From Pseudomonas multiresinivorans (GTDB lineage: Bacteria > Pseudomonadota > Gammaproteobacteria > Pseudomonadales > Pseudomonadaceae): DNA of 64,000 nt. How positions within the stretch are numbered: position 1 is the first letter of the stretch; the number at the start of each line of letters is the position of its first letter. Position numbers and translations under genes: made by a program. The stretch lies in contig NZ_CP048833.1 of NCBI RefSeq assembly GCF_012971725.1, positions 1,426,001 through 1,490,000 on the forward strand, written 5' to 3'. Under the pieces are notes generated by a model. The model ran no database searches, was not told the origin of the DNA, and saw only the letters and a program-made list of their open reading frames with translations. This document shows positions 53,946 through 62,069 of the stretch, piece after piece.

Positions 53946-54426
53946 GGGATTTCTCCAGTTGGACCAGGGCGACGCGCCGGCCTTGCGGGTCGGCGCGCTC
54001 GACGATGCCCTGCGGCCGGTAGCCCAGGCGTGCGTAGAGCAGCAGGCCGGCGGCGTTGGCATTGAAGCAGGACACTTTCATGACCTGCGCCTTGTACTGG
54101 TCGCGGGCGAGATTCTCCATGACCTCGATCAGGTACTGCGCGACGCCGTGCCGCCGCGCCGATGGCGCCACCATCATGTTGCCCAGCGCGCAGAAATCGC
54201 CCTGCTGCCACTGGTAGAAGTTGGCGAAGCCCGCGACGCGATCATCCAGCAGTGCGACCGTGCTGCCACGCCTCTCGGCCATGGCGGCAGCGAGCTGGCC
54301 GACGGTCAGTGGCCAGCTCGCCTTGGGATAGCAGTAGAAAAGCTCATCGGCGTCCTGGGGGAATTCCACCACTTGCCCAAGGTCGTCGGCGAGGGCGGGG
54401 CGATGCTGCAGGGCGGACTGGTTCAC
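53932..54426 (-). CDS. GNAT family N-acetyltransferase
   Basis: 164 residues from GTG 54426 with AGGAG upstream. NMMVAPSARRHGVAQYLIEV is the acetyl-CoA loop (V-x-x-x-x-R-x-x-G), and CFNANAAGLLLYARLGYRP is motif B. The substrate is unknown. It is the first gene of the overlapping GNAT / DsrE / GcvH-like / dipeptidase set. Confidence 0.87.
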   Translation of the reverse strand: MNQSALQHRPALADDLGQVVEFPQDADELFYCYPKASWPLTVGQLAAAMAERRGSTVALLDDRVAGFANFYQWQQGDFCALGNMMVAPSARRHGVAQYLIEVMENLARDQYKAQVMKVSCFNANAAGLLLYARLGYRPQGIVERADPQGRRVALVQLEKSLAHA

Positions 54427-54437
54427 GGGGTCTCCTG

Positions 54438-55010
54438 TCAGTGCGGCGGATACTGGGCGATGATCTTCTGCACCGTCTCGCGGATTGCCGCTTCGCGCTC
54501 GGCGGGTGTCGGCGGGCTGCTGCGCATGATCTGCTCGCCGCTGCCGCGCCAGACCAGTTTGCCGTCCTTGCCGTCGAGCATGTCGACCTGGATGGTGGCG
54601 ACCTTGTAGGTCACGCTGCGGGTCTCGGCCATGGGCGGCGGGCCCCAGTAGCCACCCCAGTAACCGCCCCAGTAGCCGCCGGTGTAGGTGGTCACCTGGT
54701 CCTGGCGTTGGTCGACGATCAGGTAGGCGCGGATTTTCACATCGCCCGGGTTGCCGTCCTGGGCCTTGCGCAGGCCGCGCTGGTCGAACTGGTCGGCTAC
54801 CGCGTCGCTGATGCGTTGCTCGGTAAGGTCGCTCTTGATGCGCGGGTCATCCGGGCGGTACTCGAACGCCGGCTGCGCCCAGCTCCAGGTCTGGTAGCGC
54901 GAGAAGTCGCGGGTGGTGTCGTAATCGCGGCTGACACTGGTGGTTTCGCAGGCGGCGAGGCCGAGCAGCAGGCCCCCGAGGATAAAGCGGCAGAGCAGAC
55001 GGCGGATCAT
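54438..55010 (-). CDS. DUF4136 lipoprotein
   Basis: 190 residues from ATG 55010. Lipobox GLAAC, then DYDTTRDFSRYQTWSWAQPA, the DUF4136 opening. A Gly/Tyr/Trp-rich loop (TGGYWGGYWGGYWGPPP) lies mid-protein. Role unknown, envelope location. Paralogous to the protein at 56054-56650. Confidence 0.85.
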   Translation of the reverse strand: MIRRLLCRFILGGLLLGLAACETTSVSRDYDTTRDFSRYQTWSWAQPAFEYRPDDPRIKSDLTEQRISDAVADQFDQRGLRKAQDGNPGDVKIRAYLIVDQRQDQVTTYTGGYWGGYWGGYWGPPPMAETRSVTYKVATIQVDMLDGKDGKLVWRGSGEQIMRSSPPTPAEREAAIRETVQKIIAQYPPH

Positions 55011-55142
55011 GGTCGCAGTACTCCAGTCAGAGATTTCCATCCAAGCGCAAGGCACGGGGAATGGCAAGTACGGAATGTTCAGCGTCTGCGACGGCCCTTC
55101 CCATTGCTAGAGTCGCCGCTCGTCTTCGATCTGGAGAAGGTC

Positions 55143-56069
55143 ATGAAACAGCAGTGGCTGGGCGCGGCATTAGGGCTGGTAGTACTGACGGGATGCAGCC
55201 TGGACGGCATACGGCCGGTAAGGCAGGAGCCGCAGGTGGTGGCGCACCGGGGCGGCACGGCGGATGCTCCGGAGAACACCTTGCTGGCGATTCACCGGGC
55301 GCTGGATAACCACAGTGAGGGACTCTGGCTGTCGGTGCAGGCGTCTGCCGACGGTGTGGCGGTGCTGTACCGGCCGGCGGACCTGTCGGCGCTGACCGAT
55401 GCGCAGGGTGCGGTCGCCTCGAAGACGCTGGAGCAACTGCGCGCGGTGAATGCGGGCTATCAGTTCAAGGACGCCGCTGGCGCTTATCCGTATCGCACGG
55501 CCCCTCAAGCGATCCCGACACTGGCCGAGGCGCTGCGAACGATCCCGGCGCAGGTTCCGTTGTTCCTCGATATCAAGGCGCGACCGGTGGCCGACGTCAT
55601 CGATGCGGTCGCGCGGACGCTGGATCAGGAGCGGGCCTGGGCGCGGGTGCGCTTCTACTCCACCGAGCGTGATGCCAGCGACTACCTGGCACAGCACTAC
55701 GCTGGTCGCGCACTGAATTTCGAAAGCCGCGAAGCGACGCGCAATCGACTGGTCGACCTGGCGCTGGGCGGGCGCTGCGCTCCGCCGGTCGCAGGTGCCT
55801 GGATGGGCATCGAACTGGACCGCGAGCTGACGGTGACGGAACAGTTCACCCTCGGTTCGTCGTCCCATCCGGTGAAGCCGGCCCGGTTGTGGACTCCAGA
55901 GGCGATGGCGTGCGTGCGACGAGCCGCAGGAACCACGGTGATGATGTTCGGCATCAATTCGGCGGCGGCCTATCGGACGGCCCGCGAACTGGGCGCCGAT
56001 GCGGTGATGGTCGATTCGCCGGCCAGTGTTCCCGACTATCGGCGCGCTGCGGCTCAGCCCGGCGGGTAA
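55143..56069 (+). CDS. Glycerophosphodiester phosphodiesterase-like lipoprotein
   Basis: 308 residues from ATG 55143 with GGAG upstream; a longer in-frame reading lacks family character. Lipobox VLTGC (Cys near 18). VVAHRGGTADAPENTLLAIH carries the HR and E(N)T GDPD motifs. The usual ExD follow-up is altered (LWLSVQASADGVAVLYRP), so catalysis is uncertain. Probable periplasmic lipid-headgroup scavenger or a divergent relative. Its 3' end overlaps the convergent DUF4136 gene by 16 bp. Confidence 0.78.
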   Translation: MKQQWLGAALGLVVLTGCSLDGIRPVRQEPQVVAHRGGTADAPENTLLAIHRALDNHSEGLWLSVQASADGVAVLYRPADLSALTDAQGAVASKTLEQLRAVNAGYQFKDAAGAYPYRTAPQAIPTLAEALRTIPAQVPLFLDIKARPVADVIDAVARTLDQERAWARVRFYSTERDASDYLAQHYAGRALNFESREATRNRLVDLALGGRCAPPVAGAWMGIELDRELTVTEQFTLGSSSHPVKPARLWTPEAMACVRRAAGTTVMMFGINSAAAYRTARELGADAVMVDSPASVPDYRRAAAQPGG

Positions 56070-56650
56070 CCGTCCATGGCCTTGCGCGCGGCTTCGCGCA
56101 GCGCGCGGGCCTGGTCGGTCTGGCTGCTGCCGTCTTCGTACTCGGCGCTGCCGCTCCATACCTGCTGGCGACTGTGCGCATCGAAGAGCGCGATGCGCAC
56201 CACGCTGACGGTGACCACGTAGGTGCGGGTAACCGGGTAGGAGGCGCCGTAGCCGCCATACCACGGGTCGTTCCAGCGGCCGTAGCCGCCGTAGTAACCG
56301 CCGTTGTAGTAGTCGGTGGTCTGGCGGGTGCGCTGCTCGCTGGAAAGATGGGCGCTGACGGTCAGGTCCGCCGGCGTATTCGTGCGAGCCGGGCGCAGGC
56401 CGCGCTGGTCCAGCGCCTCACTGACGGCATCCTGCAGCGGGCCGCCGAAGCCGGTGCCGTCCATCCAGCTCCACGAGCGGAAGCGCCCGTAGTCCAGCGG
56501 CGGCGCGGGATAACTGCCCGGATCGAGCCCGGGATTGGTCGACTGCGCGGGGGCCGGTGGCATCGGCAGCGAGGTGGCGGTGTAGGGGTTCTGGCCCTGG
56601 CAGGCGGCGAGGGCGGCGAACAGTGGCAGGACCAGCAGATGACGCGGCAT
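56054..56650 (-). CDS. DUF4136 lipoprotein, paralogue
   Basis: 198 residues from ATG 56650. Lipobox ALAAC (Cys 17). PPLDYGRFRSWSWMDGTGFG is the family core, with a Gly/Tyr-rich stretch (YYNGGYYGGYGRW) like its paralogue at 54438. Convergent and overlapping with the GDPD gene. Function unknown. Confidence 0.83.
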   Translation of the reverse strand: MPRHLLVLPLFAALAACQGQNPYTATSLPMPPAPAQSTNPGLDPGSYPAPPLDYGRFRSWSWMDGTGFGGPLQDAVSEALDQRGLRPARTNTPADLTVSAHLSSEQRTRQTTDYYNGGYYGGYGRWNDPWYGGYGASYPVTRTYVVTVSVVRIALFDAHSRQQVWSGSAEYEDGSSQTDQARALREAARKAMDGYPPG

Positions 56651-56703
56651 GACGGACTCCCGCACGCTCACTTCGATTGGCGTGCGCAGTGGCAACTATG
56701 CAC

Positions 56704-57474
56704 CTAATCCTGCGGCCGGCACAGCCAGTGCAGGTAGCGGCCGAGGCCGGCGAAGGCAGGATGTCGACGGTATTGCAGCTCCATTTCCACCAGGTCCAGC
56801 GGCTCGGCCTTGTGCTGGAATTCCACCGGCATGTAGTCGTGGAACACCCGCACGCCGCTGCGCGCATCGATGCTCCAGTGACCAGCCATGGCGGCCTCCA
56901 GTACGCGCGGATCGAGCGGTTCCTGCGGGGTCAGGCTTTGGCCCTCGCCGGCGAAGCGGTTCTTGCGCAGCTTGCGGAAATGCCCCTTGAGCAGGTTGCG
57001 GTAGATCAGCGCATCGCGGTTGTAGAAAGCCAGGGACAGCCAGCCATCGGCGCGGGTCAGCTGGTGCAGCACGGGGAGGATGGCCAGCGGCTCGGCCAGC
57101 CACTCCAGCACGGCGTGGCAGATCACCAGGTCGTAGGGCTCGTTGAGCTGGCCGAGCAGGTCCTGCCAGGGAGCCTCGATGAAGGTGGCCGCAAGGCCGG
57201 CCTCCTCGAAGCGCTGGCGCGCGCCTTCGAGCATGGGTGCGGCAGGTTCGGCGAGCGTCACCTCATGGCCGCGCCCGGCCAGCCACAGCGACATGTGGCC
57301 CAGGCCCGCGCCGATGTCGAGTACCCGCAGCGGGCGGTCGGGCAAGGCTTCGGCCAGGTCGGCCTGTAGCACGGCGAGGCGGATGGCGCCCTTGGCGCCG
57401 CCGTAGATCTTCTCGGCGAAGCGCGTGGCCAGTTCGTCGAAGTGACGGTCGCCGGTCTTCGGGGATTCGCTCAC
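56704..57474 (-). CDS. cmoM: tRNA 5-carboxymethoxyuridine methyltransferase
   Basis: 256 residues from GTG 57474. SAM-binding motif LRVLDIGAGLGHMSLWLA, opening DRHFDELATRFAEKIYGGAK followed by GAIRL, and LVICHAVLEWLAEP are CmoM (SmtA) signatures. It methylates cmo5U at tRNA position 34 to mcmo5U. The start overlaps the mazG-like stop (GTGA), so they are co-translated. Confidence 0.9.
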   Translation of the reverse strand: MSESPKTGDRHFDELATRFAEKIYGGAKGAIRLAVLQADLAEALPDRPLRVLDIGAGLGHMSLWLAGRGHEVTLAEPAAPMLEGARQRFEEAGLAATFIEAPWQDLLGQLNEPYDLVICHAVLEWLAEPLAILPVLHQLTRADGWLSLAFYNRDALIYRNLLKGHFRKLRKNRFAGEGQSLTPQEPLDPRVLEAAMAGHWSIDARSGVRVFHDYMPVEFQHKAEPLDLVEMELQYRRHPAFAGLGRYLHWLCRPQD

Positions 57475-57788
57475 TTGGCGCCTCCTTCGATGAAGCGCCG
57501 TTCGCTGTCGGCCAGCTTGGCGAGTACCGCCTGGTTCATGTCGATGCCCAGTTCTGCGCACATCAGCAGCAGGTAGAGCACGATATCGCCGACCTCCTGG
57601 CCGGCGTGGGCGAGCTTCTCCGGTGGCAACTGGCGCGATTCGTCCTCGCGCAGCCACTGGAAGATTTCCACCAGTTCGGCCATTTCCACGCTGGCCGCCA
57701 TGGCCAGGTTCTTCGGGCTGTGGAAGCGACTCCAGTCGTTGTGGTCGCGGATGGCGTGCAGGCGTGCGGTGATGGCTTCGAGGTTCAT
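57471..57788 (-). CDS. MazG-like nucleotide pyrophosphohydrolase
   Basis: 105 residues. FHSPKNLAMAASVEMAELVE and EVGDIVLYLLLMCAELGID carry the E-x-x-E and E-x-x-D magnesium motifs of the MazG/RS21-C6 fold. It probably hydrolyses non-canonical or dCTP-like nucleotides. Translationally coupled to cmoM. Confidence 0.88.
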   Translation of the reverse strand: MNLEAITARLHAIRDHNDWSRFHSPKNLAMAASVEMAELVEIFQWLREDESRQLPPEKLAHAGQEVGDIVLYLLLMCAELGIDMNQAVLAKLADSERRFIEGGAK

Positions 57789-57835
57789 TGCAGATGGGGC
57801 TCCAGCGTCAGCCCCATAGCTTCAAGCCTGGCGCT

Positions 57836-58693
57836 TCAAACGTCCAGCGGGCCCCAGCTGCCGGCCATATGCGGCAGGTCGTCCTTGCCGCGCAGGCTGA
57901 ATTGCCCGACAGGCGCGGGTTCGCTGGCCAGCAGGGTGACGGAGGAGGGCAGCAGGACGGGCTTCTGGAAGCGCACATCGACCCGATAACTGGCGGCCGG
58001 CAGGCGCTCGCCCAGGGCAGCCAGGCTGCGCGCCTTGTTCCACAGGCCGTGGGCGATGGCGCGAGGGAAGCCGAACAGTTTCGCGCTGGCAGCCGACAGG
58101 TGGATCGGGTTGTAGTCGCCGGCGATGCGGGCGTAACGCCGGCCGATGTCCGCCGGGCAGTTCCACGCGTCGATCTGCTGCAGAGGCAGCACGGCCTCCT
58201 CGTGGCGAACCGCTGGTGTGCCGTCCAGGCGCATGCCGCGGAACAGGATGCGGCTGTCGCCTTCCCAGAGCAGGCCGAGCTGGTCGTGCAACTGGGTGAT
58301 GATGCTGAAGGTCACGCCCTTCTCGTGGGGCTGCAGGTCCGCCACCCGCACGCTGACGTTGAAGGGCCCCAGCCCGCCCAGCGGCCGCAACACGCTGATA
58401 CGGTTTTCCAGGTGCACCAGGCCCAGCAGCGGGAACGGGAAGCTCGCGTCGGTGAGCAGACCCATCTGCAGGCCAAAGGCGAGGATGTGCGGATAGGTGG
58501 GTGGCAACAGGTGGTTGTCGGTGAAGCCGCAGACCTTGCGATAGCGCTCCAGGTGCTTCGGATCGACCGTGACCGGGCAGCGCACGCCGCGGGTTGGCAG
58601 GCTGCGGCCACGCACGCCGCGGCGCAGCGCCGCGCGAACGAACAGGCCGGTGAGGGCGGGTGGTGCGGACAGGTCGAGCCAATCGCGGGACAT
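57836..58693 (-). CDS. MaoC-like hydratase
   Basis: 285 residues from ATG 58693. The hot-dog hydratase motif is RYARIAGDYNPIHLSAASAK with catalytic Asp and His, followed by FPRAIAHGLWNKARSL. The N-terminal half is a second, degenerate hot-dog unit. It should hydrate or dehydrate an acyl-thioester in fatty-acid or PHA metabolism, together with the long FabG and thiolase nearby. Confidence 0.85.
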   Translation of the reverse strand: MSRDWLDLSAPPALTGLFVRAALRRGVRGRSLPTRGVRCPVTVDPKHLERYRKVCGFTDNHLLPPTYPHILAFGLQMGLLTDASFPFPLLGLVHLENRISVLRPLGGLGPFNVSVRVADLQPHEKGVTFSIITQLHDQLGLLWEGDSRILFRGMRLDGTPAVRHEEAVLPLQQIDAWNCPADIGRRYARIAGDYNPIHLSAASAKLFGFPRAIAHGLWNKARSLAALGERLPAASYRVDVRFQKPVLLPSSVTLLASEPAPVGQFSLRGKDDLPHMAGSWGPLDV

Positions 58694-58897
58694 CGGGTAT
58701 CTCCTGAGGGGCATTCATTCAGCTTAGCCAGTGCTCAGCCCCAGGCATTGGCCGTGGCAACGCGGCGCGCGGCAGGCAAGTCAATCTGACCCGCCATTGC
58801 CTGGATATTTCCCTCAACCTGCTTCCTGATTCTCTTGAGAGGCGATAAGAAAGCTGCCTAAGATGGGCCCGCCCCATGGATAACTAGAAAAAACACC

Positions 58898-59905
58898 ATG
58901 CGTGATCTGACCGACGATGTGGCGCTGATGCGCCCGGTGATCGACGCCCTGCGCGCCAGCGGCACCGACCCTGACCGTGTGCTGGCCCGCGTCGGCCTGC
59001 CCGCCGGCAGCCTGCCTGCCGGACGATTCCCCCACAGCGCTCAGAACCTGTTCTGGAAAGCCGCCGCCGAAGAGTGCGGCGAGGAGCATGTCGGCCTCTA
59101 CCTGGCCGGACACCTGCCCGCGTTCCACGGCTTGCTGCTGGAGTACCTGTTCCTGTCCAGCGCCACGTTCGGCGAGGGGCTGCGCCATGCCCTGCGCTAC
59201 GTTCGCCTGCTCTCCGACACCCTCAATGCGCGGCTCGAAGTGGAAGGCGAGAAAGCCGTCCTGTTGCTCGGCCACACTGCTGGAACAAACCGCCACTTCC
59301 CCGAGATGCTCGCCGGCGCGGTAGTGCGCCTGTTCCACGCCCTGACCGAAGGCGACTTCAAACCCCACGAAGTCCAACTAATGCACAACGAAGGTGCGCC
59401 TGCCGCGCGCTACCGCGAGGTCTACGGCTGCCCGGCAGTGCTGGGTGCCGAGCGTTACGCGCTGATCTTCGACGCCGCAGTATTGGAGAAAGCCTCGCGC
59501 CATGCCGCTCCCGAGCTGCTGCGCATGCACGAATCACTGGCACGCCGGCAACTGGCGGAAGTCGAACGGCTGGACCTGGTGCGCAAGGTACGCGAGCTGA
59601 TCGGCGTACTGCTGGTGGATGGCGGCGCAACGCTGGAACAGGTCGCCGCGCGGCTGGACATGCCGGCCCGTCGCCTGCGCGAGCGCCTGGCCATGGCGGG
59701 AGTGCGCTTCAACGACCTGGTCACCGACTACCGCTGTCGCCTGGCCAAGGAGCTGCTGCTCAAGACCGACGAGCGCATCGAGGTGATCGTCGAGCGGACC
59801 GGCTTTTCCGAGCCGAGCACCTTCTACCGTGCCTTCAAGCGCTGGGTCGGCGAGACTCCTGTGGAGTTCCGCCGCCGCGGCCGCCCGCAGCCGCCGGTGG
59901 AGTGA
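58898..59905 (+). CDS. AraC-family transcriptional regulator
   Basis: 335 residues. An N-terminal ligand-type domain (about 15-200) is followed by a double helix-turn-helix (about 235-330): VAARLDMPARRLRERLAMAG and RTGFSEPSTFYRAFKRWVGE. It belongs to the OruR/ArgR-like branch with arabinose-binding-like N-terminus. It is divergent from the MaoC-like gene and near the FabG/thiolase pair, likely targets. Confidence 0.88.
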   Translation: MRDLTDDVALMRPVIDALRASGTDPDRVLARVGLPAGSLPAGRFPHSAQNLFWKAAAEECGEEHVGLYLAGHLPAFHGLLLEYLFLSSATFGEGLRHALRYVRLLSDTLNARLEVEGEKAVLLLGHTAGTNRHFPEMLAGAVVRLFHALTEGDFKPHEVQLMHNEGAPAARYREVYGCPAVLGAERYALIFDAAVLEKASRHAAPELLRMHESLARRQLAEVERLDLVRKVRELIGVLLVDGGATLEQVAARLDMPARRLRERLAMAGVRFNDLVTDYRCRLAKELLLKTDERIEVIVERTGFSEPSTFYRAFKRWVGETPVEFRRRGRPQPPVE

Positions 59906-59968
59906 TCGAACCCTTTCGAGCTCGGCTGTGGATAGGCTTTGCCGGTCAGTCCCACCTTGGAATCACCG

Positions 59969-60370
59969 ATGCAAAGCCGAATCCGCCAAGCCTTCCTGCT
60001 GTCTGCCGTCCTGTTGTCCGCACCCTGCGCCTTTGCGGGGGAGATGGGCGAAACGGCATTCTCCCGCCTGGATGCCAACGGCGACGGTTACATCGAGGCC
60101 AGCGACATGGCGCCGATGCGCGTGCGCATGTTCCACCGGCTGGACCGTAATCAGGACGGCCTGCTGACCCGCGAGGAAGTGACGCCGCCGAATCCCAGCG
60201 TGCAGGTCTCGCCCAATGCCATCGCCTGGCCGGACCATGACGGTGACGGCAAGGTCAGCCAGGCGGAGTTCATGACCCAGGAACCGGCGTTGATCGTGCG
60301 TGCGGATCGAGATGGCGATCACCGAGTGAGCGCGGAGGAGTTCCGCAAGCTGGTGGCGGCGCGAAGCTGA
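59969..60370 (+). CDS. Exported EF-hand protein
   Basis: 133 residues from ATG 59969. A signal peptide (about 1-23, RQAFLLSAVLLSAPCAFAGE) is followed by four EF-hand loops: DANGDGYIEASD, DRNQDGLLTREE, DHDGDGKVSQAE and DRDGDHRVSAEE. It probably binds calcium in the periplasm. Role unknown. Confidence 0.88.
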   Translation: MQSRIRQAFLLSAVLLSAPCAFAGEMGETAFSRLDANGDGYIEASDMAPMRVRMFHRLDRNQDGLLTREEVTPPNPSVQVSPNAIAWPDHDGDGKVSQAEFMTQEPALIVRADRDGDHRVSAEEFRKLVAARS

Positions 60371-60444
60371 TCGACCACCGCTGCAGTTGGCCGGCCTGAA
60401 CGAGGGCATAGCGCGCTTCTGCGAGGCGCGGGGAAGAGGCTTTT

Positions 60445-60525
60445 CGTAGGATGGCGTGGAGCGAAGCGATACCCATCAAACCTTGCGGCAGCATGGGTAT
60501 CGCTTAGGCTCCACCCATCCTACAA
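60445..60525. repeat. GTAGGATGGCGTGGAGC inverted pair
   Basis: CGTAGGATGGCGTGGAGCGA..ATACCCAT at 60445 faces ATGGGTATCGCTTAGGCTCC..ACCCATCCTAC ending at 60525. This is a fourth repeat family, between convergent genes. Confidence 0.7.
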
Positions 60526-60545
60526 ATAGAGCCGGCAGGAACGGA

Positions 60546-61901
60546 TCAGGCGCCGAGCAGGCTCTGCCCGCAGACCCGCAGCACCTGGCCGCTCACTGCG
60601 CCGGAGCCGGGCTGGGCGAACCAGGCCACCGCTTCGGCGACGTCCTGCGGCAGGCCGCCCTGGCCCATGGAGTTCATCCGTCGGCCGGCCTCGCGGATGG
60701 TTAACGGGATGGCGGCAGTCATCTGGGTTTCGATGAAGCCCGGCGCCACCGCGTTGATGCTGATGCCCTTCTTGCCCAGCGCCGGCGCCCAGGCCTGCGC
60801 CAGGCCGATCAGGCCGGCCTTGCTCACCGCGTAGTTGGTCTGGCCCATGTTGCCGGCGATGCCGCTGATGGAGGCGAGCAGCACCACGCGGCCATCGTCA
60901 TGCAGCTTGTTCGCGTCCAGCAGGGCCTGGGTCAGTACCTGCGGCGCCTTGAGGTTCACCTCGATCACCGAATTCCAGAAGGCCTCGCTCATCTTGGCGA
61001 CGGTCTTGTCGCGGGTGATGCCGGCGTTGTGCACCACGATGTCGACGCCATCGGGCAGCGCCGCCACCAGTTGCTCTCCAGCATCAGCGGCGCAGATATC
61101 CAGCGCCACGCCACGGCCGCCGAGGCGCGCGGCGAGGGCGTCGAGCGCGTCTTTGGCCGGTGGTACATCCAGCAGCACCACCTCGGCGCCGTCACGGGCG
61201 AGGGTCTCGGCGATGGCCGCACCGATGCCGCGGGCGGCGCCGGTCACCAGTGCGCGCTTGCCCACCAGCGGGCGGCTCCAGTCCTGCACCTGCTTGTCGT
61301 AGGCAGACAGGCGCACGACCTGCCCGGAGACATACGCACTCTTGGGCGAAAGGAAGAAGCGCAGCGCACCTTCGAGCTGGTCCTCGGCGCCCTTGCCGAC
61401 ATACACCAGTTGCACGTTACCGCCGCGGCGGATTTCCTTGCCCAGGGAGCGGCTGAAGCCTTCGAGGCTGCGCTGTACGCTGGCGGCGATGGGGTCTTTG
61501 ATTGATTCCGGCGCGCGGCCGAGGATCACCACGTGCGGGCATTTATCCAGGCCCTTGAGCGCGCCCTGGAAGAAGGTGCGCAATTCGATCGTCTGCTCGA
61601 AACGGGTCAGGCCGCTGGCATCGAAGACGATGGCCTTGAGCTTGGGGCCGTGCTCGGCGGTCCAGCGCGGCAGGCCGTACTGCCCGTCGCTGAAGGCGAA
61701 GATCGAGTCGGTCAGGCGCTCGGCGAAGGGCAGCACGGCCTCGTTCAGGTTGCCCTCGCCACCGAGCAGCAGCGCCCCGTCCACCGGCCGCGTGCGCCCG
61801 GCGCTCCAGCGCTCCAGGCGAACCGGCGCGGGCAGGCCGAGGGCGCCGACCAGGCGGCGGCCGACGTTGGAGTTGGCGAAGGCAATGTAGCGATCGGTCA
61901 T
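60546..61901 (-). CDS. Long-chain 3-oxoacyl-ACP/CoA reductase, FabG4-like
   Basis: 451 residues. The C-terminal 245 residues are a standard SDR: VTGAARGIGAAIAETLARDG, NAGITRDKTVAKM, YAVSKAGLIGL (Tyr-Lys pair). The N-terminal 200 residues form a degenerate, flavodoxin-like SDR half, as in high-molecular-weight FabG4 proteins. It reduces 3-oxoacyl chains with NAD(P)H. Divergent from the thiolase with which it is usually paired. AGGAG precedes the ATG. Confidence 0.9.
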   Translation of the reverse strand: MTDRYIAFANSNVGRRLVGALGLPAPVRLERWSAGRTRPVDGALLLGGEGNLNEAVLPFAERLTDSIFAFSDGQYGLPRWTAEHGPKLKAIVFDASGLTRFEQTIELRTFFQGALKGLDKCPHVVILGRAPESIKDPIAASVQRSLEGFSRSLGKEIRRGGNVQLVYVGKGAEDQLEGALRFFLSPKSAYVSGQVVRLSAYDKQVQDWSRPLVGKRALVTGAARGIGAAIAETLARDGAEVVLLDVPPAKDALDALAARLGGRGVALDICAADAGEQLVAALPDGVDIVVHNAGITRDKTVAKMSEAFWNSVIEVNLKAPQVLTQALLDANKLHDDGRVVLLASISGIAGNMGQTNYAVSKAGLIGLAQAWAPALGKKGISINAVAPGFIETQMTAAIPLTIREAGRRMNSMGQGGLPQDVAEAVAWFAQPGSGAVSGQVLRVCGQSLLGA

Positions 61902-62069
61902 GGAACGGGCTCCTGAACGGATTCTCTAAAGTGCTGACCACTCTACGCAGGCAGGGGTTCGACGCAATTGACCGCGCTGACCTGCGCAACGGCGGGGCGG
62001 CCAATGCGACACAAGCGGCTAAGGTTAGCCTTGACCGCACTTTAACGCTCATCCATCCAGGAGCTCTGC

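Noticed and set aside
60445..60525. Transcription terminator between the EF-hand and FabG genes
   Set aside because: Long imperfect inverted pair without a T tract; better explained as a dispersed repeat family.
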